A stretch of 64,000 bases of DNA from Simplicispira hankyongi (GCF_003570885.1 NZ_QXJC01000001.1:1240001-1304000), one strand, 5' to 3'. Counted from the first letter of the stretch, positions 27,497 through 39,458 are shown. Made by a program: numbers and translations. The notes: a model not told the origin generated them from the letters alone.

Positions 27497-27497
<1 letters not shown>
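26523..27497 (-). CDS. lepB: signal peptidase I
   Basis: Inner-membrane protease that removes signal peptides. It has 324 aa from ATG 27497, which overlaps the lepA stop by one base (TGATG). Two transmembrane segments lie near 4-22 and 103-120. The nucleophile is Ser131 in PSGSMIPTL and the general-base lysine is Lys186 in DYIKRVVGLPGD. MGDNRDNSLDSRYWG is box E. An extra periplasmic stretch with Cys residues, CRYSVEGVVCKVP, is typical of betaproteobacterial LepB. Confidence 0.97.
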
Positions 27498-29305
<1,808 letters not shown>

Positions 29306-29347
29306 CAACGGGAGGTTCGGAAAGGCGCGAGTGGCGCGGCACGCATG

Positions 29348-29381
29348 AAAAAAGGGCGCGCCGCTTTCAAGGGACGCGCCC
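29348..29381 (-). terminator. rho-independent terminator after mucD
   Basis: On the minus strand GGGCGCG (29381-29375) and CGCGCCC (29360-29354) form a 7-bp stem with a 14-base loop, followed by T6 (29353-29348). It separates the stress module from lepA. Confidence 0.85.
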
Positions 29382-29442
29382 GTGACAGGCACTCATGCTT
29401 GGGCGCGTATTGTAGGCAAAAGCCTGCACACGCCCTCGCGCT

Positions 29443-30927
29443 TCAGCGCGCTGGTCGAATCAGGGCGTACTGTTCCCACTCGCCACGGCGGTAGCGCACG
29501 TTGATGGCCTTGCTCTTGTCAGCCTGACCGATCGCAGCCTCAAAGTCTTTCAGACTGGAGACTTCGGTGTTGGCCACTGCCAGTATCACGTCGCCCTCGC
29601 GCAGCCCGGCGCGCGCCGCCGCATCCGTAGCTGCGTCTACACGCACCCCGCCCTTGATCTTGAGCTTCTGCCGCTGGGCATCGCTCAGCGACGACACCAC
29701 CAGGCCCAGCTTCTGGGCAGCGGGCGAAGCCTTGGCCTTGGGCTCGGACTGGCTTGGGCTGGCCACGCTGTCATCGGGTTCGATAAGGGCCACGGTCACC
29801 GAAAGATCTTTGGTCTGGCCACGGCGAAACACCGTAACGGTGCTGTGCGTGCCAGGCTTGGTATTGCCCACCATGCGTGGCAGGTCAGAAATGCGCTCCA
29901 CCGCTTTGCCATCAAAGCGGGTGATCACGTCGCCCGCCTGGATGCCTGCCTTGTCGGCTGGCGCACCGGCCTCGACGCCCGTCACCAAGGCCCCTTGTTG
30001 CTTGGGCAGTCCGAGCGAATCGGCAACGTCCTTGGTCACGCTGCCAATCTGCACACCGATACGTCCGCGCGTCACATGGCCGGTGGCGCGCAACTGGTCG
30101 CTTACCCGAATCGCCTCGTCGATCGGGATCGAGAACGAGATACCCATGAACCCACCCGAACGCGAATAGATCTGGCTGTTGATCCCGACCACCTCACCAC
30201 GCAAATTGATGAGCGGACCGCCAGAATTGCCAGGGTTGATCGCCACGTCGGTCTGGATAAAAGGCAGGTAGTCGCCCGTGTCACGCTGCTTGGCGCTCAC
30301 GATACCTGCCGTCACGGTGTTCTCCAGGCCAAACGGTGAACCAATCGCCATGACCCATTCGCCCACCCGCAGGCGGCTGACGTCGCCAATCTTCACCGCT
30401 GGCAGACCGGTGGCGTCGATCTTGACCACCGCCACGTCGCTGCGCTTGTCGTAGCCGATGATTTTGGCCTTGAACTCACGCTTGTCGGTGAGGGTGACCA
30501 TGACTTCGTCCGCACCCTCGACGACATGGGCGTTGGTCATGACGTAACCATCGGAGCTGAGGATGAAGCCAGAGCCTAGACCCGTCGGCTGCTCTTCATC
30601 GGGTTGCTGCTGGCGCCGGTTCGGGCGCTGTCCCTTGGGAATGTTGGGCACGGGCAAGCCGAAACGCTTGAAAAATTCCAGCATGTCTTCATCCATGGCA
30701 CCTGCCGTGGGCTGCGACGACACCTTCTCCAGCGTGCGGATATTGACGACCGAGGGACCCACCTGTTCTGCAAGATCAGCGAAATCCGGCAAGCCTCGCA
30801 CGGTGCTGACCTGCGCGTACGCGTGCATGGGCGAGAGGCTGGCGCTGCCCACCCCTACCGCACCCACAACAGCAAGCACACCCGCCGTGGTCCATGCGTT
30901 CAATTTTGTCCATTGGAATTTCATCAT
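29443..30927 (-). CDS. mucD: periplasmic serine protease MucD/DegP (DO family)
   Basis: HtrA-type envelope protease/chaperone. It has 494 aa from the MMKFQW start, which has an AGGAAAGG ribosome site; a signal peptide (about 8-38) ends near MHAYA. The trypsin-like triad is visible: His in VMTNAHVVEGADEV, Asp in KRSDVAVVKID and Ser in GNSGGPLIN. Two PDZ domains follow. It lies after rseB and has its own sigma-E-like promoter. Confidence 0.95.
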   Translation of the reverse strand: MMKFQWTKLNAWTTAGVLAVVGAVGVGSASLSPMHAYAQVSTVRGLPDFADLAEQVGPSVVNIRTLEKVSSQPTAGAMDEDMLEFFKRFGLPVPNIPKGQRPNRRQQQPDEEQPTGLGSGFILSSDGYVMTNAHVVEGADEVMVTLTDKREFKAKIIGYDKRSDVAVVKIDATGLPAVKIGDVSRLRVGEWVMAIGSPFGLENTVTAGIVSAKQRDTGDYLPFIQTDVAINPGNSGGPLINLRGEVVGINSQIYSRSGGFMGISFSIPIDEAIRVSDQLRATGHVTRGRIGVQIGSVTKDVADSLGLPKQQGALVTGVEAGAPADKAGIQAGDVITRFDGKAVERISDLPRMVGNTKPGTHSTVTVFRRGQTKDLSVTVALIEPDDSVASPSQSEPKAKASPAAQKLGLVVSSLSDAQRQKLKIKGGVRVDAATDAAARAGLREGDVILAVANTEVSSLKDFEAAIGQADKSKAINVRYRRGEWEQYALIRPAR

Positions 30928-30970
30928 GTTGGCCTTTCCTTGTCGGTTCGCGCTGCCTGCGCATGTACCT

Positions 30971-30998
30971 TCAGAAGCGTGCCGGAACAATTGGTTCC
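30971..30998 (-). promoter_or_regulatory. sigma-E-like promoter before mucD
   Basis: On the minus strand GGAACCA is followed 16 bases later by TCTGA, close to the extracytoplasmic sigma-E pattern GGAACTT-N16-TCTGA, and lies about 45 bp before the mucD start. It fits control by the rpoE gene encoded just upstream. Confidence 0.5.
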
Positions 30999-31014
30999 CA
31001 GCGCTCGCACAGCG

Positions 31015-32088
31015 TTAGCGCGTACGCACCAGGCGGTTGGCAAACTGCACCAGGGTGGCGGGCGGCACCTCGCCCACGGCCGTCAGCCACGTGCTTGCAT
31101 CGAGTGGACGCGCCAACGCCTGCGTTGCACCGGCCGACCAACGCGCCACGACCGGCACGGGTTTACCGGAATGCACGGGCTCGAAGAACAGCGACACGGT
31201 TGCCAGGCCGTCCGAATAACTGCACTGCATGGTGTCTGGCCGCGCTTGCGGGGCGCGACAGCCCTGCAGAACGAATCCTGGAACCTGCTCACGCAAGGTC
31301 CAGCTGCGTTCTCCGTCCTCTAGGCTGCGTTCGGGCGCTACCGCCACGGTGCGGTAGCCCGAGAAATCGTCCATTTCGCGCGACAGCTCGGCAAGCGACA
31401 CCGAGGCATTCAGGTCCAACTGCACAAAGCTCGCCTGCTCGCGCACCCGGCCGTCGACCTGCACCGTCTGCAAGCGCAGCACAAGGCCCGAGCCATGCTC
31501 GCTCCACAGGCGGTAGCCAAAGCGCAAGCCATCACGCGGCTGAAAAAGGACCACATCGGCGTCATGCCCTGCCACACGCTGGCGCCCCTGCCGCTCGGCC
31601 CGGTACAGCAAATCCAGCTTGCTGGCCAAGGCCGGTACCGCCCCAGAGAAAGGCACACTGCTGCCCAATGGCTCCGTCACGGCCGTGTGCGAGGCATGGA
31701 AAAAGGTCCGCATTTCCCCATTGCGACGGAAGATGGTGCGCGACGGGCCATCGAGTGCCTCGATACGCTCAATATGCTGGTCGCCCTGGCAGGCATGCCA
31801 GATGCGTGAGCCACTGGCTGCGCCCGTATCCGTCACGACGACAAAGGTACCCGTGTAGCTGCGCTCCAAGGCAGCATGCTGCACCCGGGCGATCCAGCCA
31901 GCAACATCCGAAGGCAGCGGCCCGGCGCGCTCGGCCGAGAGCGCGGCGGCACCCGCTCGGTCAGCAGCGTGGGCTGCCATGCAGGCGCCTAACACCAGCG
32001 CCCCCACGAGAAGAAGCCCACTGGCCCCTCGGGCGCCGCGCACGCCTACAAGAGCGCGCTCAGCGCTGCGGGGTCTCAAACGTCGCAT
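31015..32088 (-). CDS. rseB: periplasmic regulator RseB/MucB
   Basis: Binds the anti-sigma factor RseA in the periplasm and shields it from DegS-type cleavage. It has 357 aa from ATG 32088, overlapping rseA by 29 bases. An N-terminal signal segment (LLLVGALVLGACMAAHA) precedes the MucB domain. LERSYTGTFVV and DQHIERIEALDGPSRTIFR are typical of the family. The later ATG at LGACMAAH is a less likely start. Confidence 0.92.
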   Translation of the reverse strand: MRRLRPRSAERALVGVRGARGASGLLLVGALVLGACMAAHAADRAGAAALSAERAGPLPSDVAGWIARVQHAALERSYTGTFVVVTDTGAASGSRIWHACQGDQHIERIEALDGPSRTIFRRNGEMRTFFHASHTAVTEPLGSSVPFSGAVPALASKLDLLYRAERQGRQRVAGHDADVVLFQPRDGLRFGYRLWSEHGSGLVLRLQTVQVDGRVREQASFVQLDLNASVSLAELSREMDDFSGYRTVAVAPERSLEDGERSWTLREQVPGFVLQGCRAPQARPDTMQCSYSDGLATVSLFFEPVHSGKPVPVVARWSAGATQALARPLDASTWLTAVGEVPPATLVQFANRLVRTR

Positions 32089-32644
32089 TGCGCAAGAAAC
32101 CAGCGGGCATTTGAAGGGCCGAGGCGCCGCCGTACTGCTTGTGGGCAGCCAGCAGCTCATCGAGACGAGGATCGCGGATCATCACCGCCGGACCGGCCTG
32201 GGCCAGCTCGGTCTGCTCCGTGCCCGCGGAGGGTTGTGTGACGACGGCCAGTTGCGCGCCTTGCGGAGCCTCGCTCTGCAGGACGGAGAACGAATTCCAG
32301 CCAATGGCGGCCACCGCGGCCAGCGATGCAAAACCGGCCACCATTTTCCAGCGAAACAAAGAATCGTTGGCGGCCGGCGCAACCACCGCCGGCTGGCTGG
32401 AAAGCACGGGCGCAGCCGGTTCGTTCGCTAGGGCACTGCGCATCCGCTGCAGAAATTGCGTGCTGTCGCCGGCGCGCGCCAACTCCGGGGCGCGCAATAC
32501 GTCACCAATCAAATGGTAGTCACGCCAACGCGCGCAAGCGCTGTCCCGCGCGCACAGTGCCAGCGCCTGGGCCAGTTCCTCACCTTGCAGCTCGCCATCG
32601 GCCAGCGCCGAGAGAAGCTCCTGTTCCTTCACATCCAGTTCCAT
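32060..32644 (-). CDS. rseA: anti-sigma-E factor RseA
   Basis: Single-pass inner-membrane anti-sigma factor that holds RpoE. It has 194 aa from ATG 32644, which has an AGGTGG site 8 bases upstream; starts at 32659 (ATG) or 32677 (GTG) are possible. ELLSALADGELQGEELAQAL is the RseA N-terminal domain, followed by one transmembrane helix near 103-120 and a periplasmic tail. It sits between rpoE and rseB, the standard order. Confidence 0.9.
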   Translation of the reverse strand: MELDVKEQELLSALADGELQGEELAQALALCARDSACARWRDYHLIGDVLRAPELARAGDSTQFLQRMRSALANEPAAPVLSSQPAVVAPAANDSLFRWKMVAGFASLAAVAAIGWNSFSVLQSEAPQGAQLAVVTQPSAGTEQTELAQAGPAVMIRDPRLDELLAAHKQYGGASALQMPAGFLRNATFETPQR

Positions 32645-32677
32645 GGTGTCCACCTGCATTGTCCGGTTGCCGTCCAC

Positions 32678-33319
32678 CTACCAGCGCTTGCCCGACTGGT
32701 TTTCCAGCATCGGGCGCACACGCGCCGAAATCGCCTCCCGCGCCCGAAAGATGCGCGAGCGCACCGTACCGATCGGGCAATCCATGGCCTCAGCAATCTC
32801 TTCGTAGCTCAGGCCTTCAATTTCCCGCAACGTCACTGCCTGGCGCAAATCGGCCGGCAGGGCTTCCATGGCGGCGTTCACCGCCTGCGCAATTTCCTGT
32901 GCAGCCAGCACCGTTTCGGGTGTTTCTTCTGTGCTTGGTTCGTAGCGCGGGCGGGAAGTTTCATCTTCCTCGTCGCTACCGGGCGCGGCACCGTCGTACA
33001 CCACCGGGTTGCGCTTGAGATCAAGCAGCGTTTTCTTGGCGGTATTCACGGCAATGCGGTACAGCCAGGTATAAAACTGCGCTTCGCCGCGAAACTGGTG
33101 CAGCGCGCGGTAGGCGCGGATAAAAGTTTCCTGAGCGATGTCCGGCACCAAGTCGGTGTCGCGCACCATGCGGCCAATGAGCCGCTCGATACGGCGCTGG
33201 TACTTGATGACCAGCAGTTCGAACGCGCGCTGATCACCCGCCACGCTGCGCTGCACCAGCTGAAAATCAGCATCGGGCGCACGCGGCTCGGCAGGGACAA
33301 CGGAGGAGGAATCGGTCAT
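32678..33319 (-). CDS. rpoE: RNA polymerase sigma-E factor (RpoE/AlgU)
   Basis: ECF sigma factor of envelope stress. It has 213 aa from ATG 33319. Region 2 shows FELLVIKYQRRIERLIGRMV and DIAQETFIRAYRAL; region 4 has LREIEGLSYEEIAEAMDCP with the helix-turn-helix. It is followed by rseA, rseB and mucD, so the stress response is autoregulated as a unit. Confidence 0.96.
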   Translation of the reverse strand: MTDSSSVVPAEPRAPDADFQLVQRSVAGDQRAFELLVIKYQRRIERLIGRMVRDTDLVPDIAQETFIRAYRALHQFRGEAQFYTWLYRIAVNTAKKTLLDLKRNPVVYDGAAPGSDEEDETSRPRYEPSTEETPETVLAAQEIAQAVNAAMEALPADLRQAVTLREIEGLSYEEIAEAMDCPIGTVRSRIFRAREAISARVRPMLENQSGKRW

Positions 33320-33377
33320 GGGTAAATCAAGCGCTGGCCGCAAGCGAACGACCGAGCCGCAGAGGGGCTCGCCGCCC

Positions 33378-33878
33378 TCATGGCATGCGTTCCCCGTGCT
33401 GGCAGCTTGCGGGCGAGGGCCTCGCCGCATTGGGCCGCGAATATACCGCACGGCGCAAATCGAGCCAGCGTACGGATTGCTGCCTTTGCTCGACAAACAG
33501 CCAGACGGGCGGCGCTGCCTGGGGAAAGGCAAGCGCCATCTGGCGCTGCAAGTCGAGCTGCACCACGACCGTAGGGCCCAATGCCTGCGCGGCGCTCCCC
33601 CCTGCTGCCCGGCGCAACTGCCAGGCCGTACCGTCCCAAGCCAGACGGCCGACCGGTTGGCGCATCCAGAAATGGGCCCCCAGCGCGGCTGCCGCGCTCC
33701 ACACAAGCAAGACAGGCAGGACCGCAGCGCGCAGCGCGCCCGCATCGCGCAAAAGCCACGCCGCAAGAATGGCCAGGCTGCCAACATGCAGCAGCAGAAG
33801 CACAGCAGCCAAACGGCCGCTGCGTTCGATGGGGTATTCCACCGCAGGCGCTGGGTAGCGCTCGGTACCGGCGCCCAT
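33378..33878 (-). CDS. YgfX-like small membrane protein
   Basis: A 166-aa protein with two adjacent transmembrane segments near 22-60 (AAVLLLLHVGSLAILAAWLL; AAVLPVLLVWSAAAALG) followed by a tryptophan-containing soluble domain, GRLAWDGTAWQLRRA, a layout like YgfX/CptA proteins. It sits between fabF and rpoE in many relatives. The function is not established; assignment is by layout only. Confidence 0.65.
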   Translation of the reverse strand: MGAGTERYPAPAVEYPIERSGRLAAVLLLLHVGSLAILAAWLLRDAGALRAAVLPVLLVWSAAAALGAHFWMRQPVGRLAWDGTAWQLRRAAGGSAAQALGPTVVVQLDLQRQMALAFPQAAPPVWLFVEQRQQSVRWLDLRRAVYSRPNAARPSPASCQHGERMP

Positions 33879-33917
33879 GGAACTTGTGAGGAATGGAAAT
33901 ACGCGCGGGCCGTGGCG

Positions 33918-35162
33918 TCAGACGCGCCGGAACACCAAGGTGCCGTTGGTGCCGCCAAAACCGAAATTGTTCTTCATGGCGACATCCACGCGCATATCGC
34001 GCGCGGTGTTGGCGCAGAAGTCCAGATCACACTCGGGGTCCTGGTGGTCCAGGTTGATGGTGGGCGCCACCTTCTGGTGGTAGAGCGAGAGAATGGTAAA
34101 GATGCTCTCGATGCCGCCAGCGCCGCCCAACAGGTGGCCGGTCATGGACTTGGTCGAACTGACCACCAGCTTGCCCGCATGGTCACCGAATGCCGCCTTG
34201 ATGGCATGCGTTTCATTCAGATCGCCCAGGGGGGTAGAGGTGCCATGGGCATTGAGGTAATCCACGTCACTGGCGTTCATGCCGGCGTTGCGCAACGCGC
34301 TCAGCATCGCGCGGCGCGGGCCGTCCATGCTGGGCGCTGTCATGTGGCCGGCGTCGGCGCTCATGCCAAAACCGCACAGCTCCGCATAAATGCGTGCGCC
34401 GCGCGCCTTGGCGTGCTCGTACTCTTCAAGCACCACGACGCCTGCGCCCTCGCCCAGCACAAAGCCGTCGCGGTCGCGGTCCCAGGGGCGCGATGCCGCT
34501 TGCGGGTCGTCGTTGCGGGTGGAAAGCGCGCGCATGGCGGCAAAACCGCCAATGCCGAGCGGCGAAACCGTCGCTTCGGTGCCGCCCGCCACCACCACGT
34601 CGGCGTCACCGTACTCAATCATGCGTCCGCCTTCACCAATGCAGTGCAGACCGGTGGTACACGCCGTGACGACTGCGAGGTTGGGCCCCTTGAAGCCAAA
34701 GCGCATGGAGACATGCCCGGCCACCATGTTGATGATGGAGGCTGGCACGAAGAACGGCGTAATGCGCCGGGGGCCGCGGGCCACGAGTTCGGCGTGGGTG
34801 TTTTCGATCAGCGGCAGGCCGCCAATGCCCGAACCGATCACGCAGGCGATACGGGTCGCCAGCTCTTCATCCAGTGCCTCGCCCACCGGCAAGCCAGCAT
34901 CCTGCACAGCCTGTGCGGCGGCGGCGATACCGAAGTGAATGAAGGAGTCCATGGAACGCGCGTCCTTGGCGCTCATGTAGGACTCAAGGTCAAAACCCCG
35001 CACTTCGCCGGCGATCTTGCAGGCGAAGGCCGACGTATCAAACTTGCTGATCGGGCCAATACCGGATTTCCCGGCCAGGACGTTGGCCCAGGCATCCGCC
35101 ACCGTGTTTCCCACGGGACAGACGCAACCCAGGCCGGTCACGACAACGCGACGACGGCTCAT
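33918..35162 (-). CDS. fabF: beta-ketoacyl-ACP synthase II
   Basis: Elongating condensing enzyme of type II fatty-acid synthesis. It has 414 aa from ATG 35162. The active-site cysteine is in [13 protein letters not shown], and the two histidines lie in [11 protein letters not shown] and [13 protein letters not shown]. The start follows acpP after 48 bp, and the gene belongs to the rpmF-plsX-fabHDG-acpP-fabF run. Confidence 0.97.
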   Translation of the reverse strand: MSRRRVVVTGLGCVCPVGNTVADAWANVLAGKSGIGPISKFDTSAFACKIAGEVRGFDLESYMSAKDARSMDSFIHFGIAAAAQAVQDAGLPVGEALDEELATRIACVIGSGIGGLPLIENTHAELVARGPRRITPFFVPASIINMVAGHVSMRFGFKGPNLAVVTACTTGLHCIGEGGRMIEYGDADVVVAGGTEATVSPLGIGGFAAMRALSTRNDDPQAASRPWDRDRDGFVLGEGAGVVVLEEYEHAKARGARIYAELCGFGMSADAGHMTAPSMDGPRRAMLSALRNAGMNASDVDYLNAHGTSTPLGDLNETHAIKAAFGDHAGKLVVSSTKSMTGHLLGGAGGIESIFTILSLYHQKVAPTINLDHQDPECDLDFCANTARDMRVDVAMKNNFGFGGTNGTLVFRRV

Positions 35163-35210
35163 GCGTAAACCTTGTGCTTGAAAATCGCTCAACGCGGCGC
35201 AGCGCGCCGC

Positions 35211-35474
<264 letters not shown>

Positions 35475-35554
35475 TTAATTGGGGATTCTAGCCGGTTCGT
35501 TCGTGCACTCGGACACAGTTTGCAGTGTCGCGAACACGCGCGAATTTACAGCAA

Positions 35555-36304
35555 TTACATGTACATGCCGCCATTGACGTGCAATTCCTGCCCCGTCACG
35601 TAGCCGGCCTGCGGCGAAGCGAGGTAGGCAACGGCATGGGCGATGTCTGCAGGTCGCCCCAGATGGCCCAGTGGAATCTGGTCCAGCAGCGCCTTTTGCT
35701 GCGCTTCTGGCAAGCTGGCGGTCATGTCGGTGTCGATGAAGCCCGGCGCCACGCAGTTGACCGTAATGCCCCGGCTGCCCAACTCGCGCGCCAGCGAGCG
35801 CGCCATGCCGGCAACGCCCGCCTTGGCGGCGGCATAGTTGGCCTGACCCGGGTTGCCCGAGGCGCCCACCACACTGGTAATGCTGATGATGCGGCCAAAG
35901 CGCTGCTTCATCATGGGGCGAATGGCGGCGCGGCTGACGCGAAACACCGCACTCAGGTTGGTGGACAGCACCGCATCCCAGTCGTCGTCTTTCATGCGCA
36001 TGGCGAGCTGGTCGCGCGTGATGCCGGCGTTGTTCACCAGCACCTGCAAGCCGCCCAATTCCTTGACAGTGGCGTCAATCAGCGCGTCCACCGCCGGCGT
36101 GTCGTTCACATCGAGCACCACACCACGGCAGCCGGTATGCGCCGAAAGCGCGGCGCCAATGCGCTGGGCGCCCTCCTGCGTGGTGGCCGTGCCCACCACC
36201 TGGTAGCCACGCTGGGCAAGTTCGAGCGCGATGGCCGCGCCAATGCCGCGCGAAGCGCCAGTGACCAGCGCCACACCGAGGGTCTTGTCATTTGCCTGGG
36301 TCAT
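35555..36304 (-). CDS. fabG: 3-oxoacyl-ACP reductase
   Basis: NADPH-dependent reductase of fatty-acid elongation, short-chain dehydrogenase family, 249 aa. The Rossmann glycine motif is TGASRGIGAAIA; NNAG and the catalytic S..Y..K residues are seen in SITSVVGASGNPGQANYAAAK. The ATG overlaps the fabD stop (ATGA). Confidence 0.97.
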   Translation of the reverse strand: MTQANDKTLGVALVTGASRGIGAAIALELAQRGYQVVGTATTQEGAQRIGAALSAHTGCRGVVLDVNDTPAVDALIDATVKELGGLQVLVNNAGITRDQLAMRMKDDDWDAVLSTNLSAVFRVSRAAIRPMMKQRFGRIISITSVVGASGNPGQANYAAAKAGVAGMARSLARELGSRGITVNCVAPGFIDTDMTASLPEAQQKALLDQIPLGHLGRPADIAHAVAYLASPQAGYVTGQELHVNGGMYM

Positions 36305-37251
36305 GCGAGAAGCTCCTTGGCTTGTTCGAGAGACGCAGGGTCGAACACCGCGGCGCCCGTCAATTCTGCGTCGATGCGGCGCACCAGGCCGGTGAGCACC
36401 TTGCCCGGGCCGCATTCAATGATGTGCGTGGCCCCCATGGCCTTGAGCTGCCGGATGCACTCGACCCAGCGCACCGGGCCAAAGGCCTGGCGGTACAGGG
36501 CGTCGCGGATGGCGTCGACATCGGTCTGCACTGCTACATCAATGTTGTTGACGACCGGAATCTGCGGCGCGGCCATTTCCGTCGCCGCCAGCGCGGTGCG
36601 CAGCTTCTCGGCTGCCGGGCGCATCAGGCTGGAGTGAAAGGGAGCAGACACCGGCAGGGGCAGCGCACGCTTGGCACCCGCCGCCTTGAGCGCCTCGCAG
36701 GCGCGCTCGACGGTGGCCTTGCTGCCGGCAATCACGGTCTGCGAGGGGTCGTTGAAATTCACCGCCTCGACAGTTTCCTGCTCATTTTGGCCGTAAGCGC
36801 TTGTCACCTCTGCGCATACAGCTATGACTTTTGAAGCATCCAACCCCAAAATGGCGGCCATGGCGCCGCTGCCCACCGGGACGGCCTCCTGCATGGCCGC
36901 AGCGCGCAGGCGCACCAGGGGCGTTGCCTGCGCCAGGGTGAGCACGCCGGCGGCCACCAGGGCGGAATACTCTCCCAGCGAATGGCCCGCCAACGCCATG
37001 GGCAAGGCGCCGCCCTCGGCGCGCCAGACGCGCCACGCGGCCACGCCCGCCACCAGCATGACGGGCTGGGTGTTGGTGGTGAGGGCCAGCGCGTCTTTGG
37101 GGCCTTCTTTGATCAGCTTGCCCAGATCTTCCCCCAACGCGTCCGAGGCTTCGGCCAGCGCGCCCACGACGGCGGGGTGGTCGCCCCAGGCGTCGAGCAT
37201 GCCGACGGCCTGCGAGCCCTGGCCGGGAAAGACAAATGCAAAAGAATTCAT
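36301..37251 (-). CDS. fabD: malonyl-CoA:ACP transacylase
   Basis: Loads malonyl groups on ACP. It has 316 aa. The catalytic serine is Ser91 in GHSLGEYSALVAAG and the histidine lies in VSAPFHSSLMRPA. FVFPGQGSQAVGM is the N-terminal signature. A stretch around residues 142-157 (SKVIAVCAEVTSAYGQNE) is encoded by a family A palindromic repeat and has no counterpart I recognise in other FabD proteins. It overlaps fabG by 4 bases. Confidence 0.96.
   Translation of the reverse strand: MNSFAFVFPGQGSQAVGMLDAWGDHPAVVGALAEASDALGEDLGKLIKEGPKDALALTTNTQPVMLVAGVAAWRVWRAEGGALPMALAGHSLGEYSALVAAGVLTLAQATPLVRLRAAAMQEAVPVGSGAMAAILGLDASKVIAVCAEVTSAYGQNEQETVEAVNFNDPSQTVIAGSKATVERACEALKAAGAKRALPLPVSAPFHSSLMRPAAEKLRTALAATEMAAPQIPVVNNIDVAVQTDVDAIRDALYRQAFGPVRWVECIRQLKAMGATHIIECGPGKVLTGLVRRIDAELTGAAVFDPASLEQAKELLA
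36785..36828 (-). repeat. family A palindromic repeat inside fabD, copy 8
   Basis: On the minus strand CATAGCTGTATGCGCAGAGG then TGACAAGCGCTTACGGCCAA keeps the TAGCTGT and AGCGCTTACGGCCAAAA arms. It is read in frame as part of FabD. Confidence 0.6.
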
Positions 37252-37271
37252 GTCGAAAATATGAGTAAAAA

Positions 37272-37309
37272 CAGCCTCTAGCGCCTATTGGGTAAGCGCT
37301 ACCAGCTAC
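37272..37309 (-). repeat. family A palindromic repeat, copy 9
   Basis: AGCCTCTAGCGCCTATTGGG then TAAGCGCTACCAGCTAC, covering the fabH-fabD gap and the last bases of fabH, whose TAG stop (37308-37306) is part of it. Confidence 0.8.
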
Positions 37310-38283
37310 ATTTTCAGGAGTACCGAACCCCAGGTAAAACCGCCGCCCACACCTTCGAGCAGCACCGTCTGGCCGGGCTTCACCTGGCCGGATCGCACCG
37401 CATGGTCGAGCGCCAGCGGAATCGACGCGGCCGAAGTGTTGCCGTGCTGGTCCACCGTGACAACGACCTTTTCCATCGGCAACTTGAGCTTGCGCGCCGT
37501 GCTTTGGATGATGCGGATATTGGCCTGGTGCGGGACCATCCAGTCGAGCGCGCTGGCCTCCATGCCGGCCTTGTCCAGCGTGGCACGGGCCGATTTCTCC
37601 AGCAGGCCCACCGCCAGCTTGAAGACCGCCTGGCCATCCATCTTGAGGAACGGGTCGCCGCTGGCAACACCGCCCGACACATGGCCGGGCACGCACAGGA
37701 TGCCCACATGCTTGCCGTCGGCGTGCAGGTCGCTTGCCAGGATGCCCGGCTGCTCCGACGCCTCCAGCACCACCGCGCCAGCGCCGTCGCCAAACAGCAC
37801 ACAGGTCGTGCGGTCACGGAAATCGAGCAGACGGCTGAACACCTCGGAACCCACCACCAGCGCGCAGCGGGCGTTGCCGGCGCGAATCATGGCGTCCGCC
37901 ACGGTCAGCCCGTAAATGAAGCCGCTGCAGACGGCCTGCACATCAAACGCCGGGCAGCCATTGGCGCCGAGTTTGTTCTGCAGGATGCAGGCGGTGGACG
38001 GAAACACCATGTCCGGCGTCGACGTGGCGACGATGATCAGGTCGATTTCGCTCGCGTCGCGTCCGGCCGCCTGGAGCGCATGGCGCGCAGCATCCAGCGC
38101 CATGTCGCTGCACTGCACGTCGTCGGCCGCGAAGTGGCGGGCGCAAATGCCGGTGCGCTCGACGATCCATTGGTCGGATGTCTCGACGCCGCCAGCAGCC
38201 AGTTGCGCGACCAGATCGGCGTTGGTGATGCGGCGGGGCGGCAGGTGGCTGCCGGTGCCGGTAATACGGGAATAAAGAGTCAT
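37306..38283 (-). CDS. fabH: beta-ketoacyl-ACP synthase III
   Basis: Starts fatty-acid synthesis by condensing acetyl-CoA with malonyl-ACP. It has 325 aa. The catalytic triad is visible: Cys119 in [11 protein letters not shown], His in [10 protein letters not shown] and Asn in [10 protein letters not shown]. The start overlaps the plsX stop as ATGA. Confidence 0.97.
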   Translation of the reverse strand: MTLYSRITGTGSHLPPRRITNADLVAQLAAGGVETSDQWIVERTGICARHFAADDVQCSDMALDAARHALQAAGRDASEIDLIIVATSTPDMVFPSTACILQNKLGANGCPAFDVQAVCSGFIYGLTVADAMIRAGNARCALVVGSEVFSRLLDFRDRTTCVLFGDGAGAVVLEASEQPGILASDLHADGKHVGILCVPGHVSGGVASGDPFLKMDGQAVFKLAVGLLEKSARATLDKAGMEASALDWMVPHQANIRIIQSTARKLKLPMEKVVVTVDQHGNTSAASIPLALDHAVRSGQVKPGQTVLLEGVGGGFTWGSVLLKM

Positions 38284-39338
38284 CGGGCAGAAGCTGGCGC
38301 CGCAGAATCGTCGCTCTGCGCGGCACCGGCCTGCCTCAGCAGGGGCGCGGCGCTGTCAATACGCTGACGAACACGGTCCAGAAGGTTGTTGCGGGCTGCA
38401 TCATACGCGCGGCCCAGGGCCAGTTCGAAGGCCAGTTCGTCGGCCGAACCGTGGCTTTTGAAGACCAGCCCGCGCAGCCCGAGCAGGGCAGCGCCGTTGT
38501 AGCGCCGGTAGTCCATGCGCTTCATCAGCGCGGCCAGCACCGGGTAGGCGACGAGCGCAGCGAGCTTGGTGAACAGATTGCGCTTGAATTCCTGCTTGAG
38601 GCCGCCAACGATCATGCTCGCCACGCCTTCACTGGCCTTGAGCGCCACGTTGCCGACAAAACCGTCGCACACCACGATATCCGCCGTGCCCTTGAAGATA
38701 TCGTTGCCTTCGACGTTGCCGTAGAAATTGAGGGTTCCGGCCTCGCCGGCCGCGCGCAGCAGCTCGCCCGCGCGCTTGATGACTTCACTGCCCTTGATGG
38801 CTTCTTCGCCAATATTGAGCAGGCCCACGGTGGGCTGCGCGTTGCCGCCCAGCGCGGCCACCAGGGCCGAGCCCATCACGGCGAACTGCAGCAGGTGTTC
38901 GGCCGAGCAGTCCACGTTGGCCCCCAGGTCCAGCACGGTCGTGGCGCCGCCTTTGTCGTTGGGCAATTGTGAGGCAATGGCGGGCCGGTCGATGCCGTCG
39001 AGCGTCTTGAGCAGGTAGCGCGCAATGGCCATCAACGCGCCGGTATTGCCGGCCGACACGGCCGCTGCGGCGGCGCCGTCCTTGACCTGCGCAATGGCGA
39101 CGCGCATGGACGAATCCTTTTTGCGCCGCAAGGCCACCTCAACCGGGTCGTCCATGGCGACCACCTCGCTTGCCGGCACGACGCTGGCGCGCGCGTGGGC
39201 GAACCCGGCCAGCGCATCGGGCAGGCCGACGAGCAGCAGGCGCGCCTCGGCGTGCGAATCAAGAAAGCGGCGGCAGGCCGCCAAGGTGACGCGGGGGCCG
39301 TGGTCACCCCCCATGCAATCGACTGCCAGTGTGGTCAT
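38280..39338 (-). CDS. plsX: phosphate acyltransferase PlsX
   Basis: Makes acyl-phosphate from acyl-ACP for phospholipid synthesis. It has 352 aa from ATG 39338. [18 protein letters not shown] is the N-terminal signature; [12 protein letters not shown] and [20 protein letters not shown] are typical. A C-terminal tail rich in Ala and Ser extends past the usual end. Confidence 0.96.
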   Translation of the reverse strand: MTTLAVDCMGGDHGPRVTLAACRRFLDSHAEARLLLVGLPDALAGFAHARASVVPASEVVAMDDPVEVALRRKKDSSMRVAIAQVKDGAAAAAVSAGNTGALMAIARYLLKTLDGIDRPAIASQLPNDKGGATTVLDLGANVDCSAEHLLQFAVMGSALVAALGGNAQPTVGLLNIGEEAIKGSEVIKRAGELLRAAGEAGTLNFYGNVEGNDIFKGTADIVVCDGFVGNVALKASEGVASMIVGGLKQEFKRNLFTKLAALVAYPVLAALMKRMDYRRYNGAALLGLRGLVFKSHGSADELAFELALGRAYDAARNNLLDRVRQRIDSAAPLLRQAGAAQSDDSAAPASAR

Positions 39339-39390
39339 GAATCGGTCGGGCAATTACCGCTCAGGCGGCGAATGGGGAAAGCGCAGCACC

Positions 39391-39433
39391 CAAAACAAAG
39401 GCCCGCGCTACAGGTTTTGTAGCTACGGGCCTT
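39391..39433 (-). terminator. hairpin after rpmF
   Basis: On the minus strand AAGGCCCGTAGCTAC and GTAGCGCGGGCCTT pair with a bulge, followed by TGTTTTG. It may be an imperfect or attenuating terminator between rpmF and plsX. Confidence 0.5.
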
Positions 39434-39458
39434 AGGCCGGCGCTGATGCGCTGGGTGA

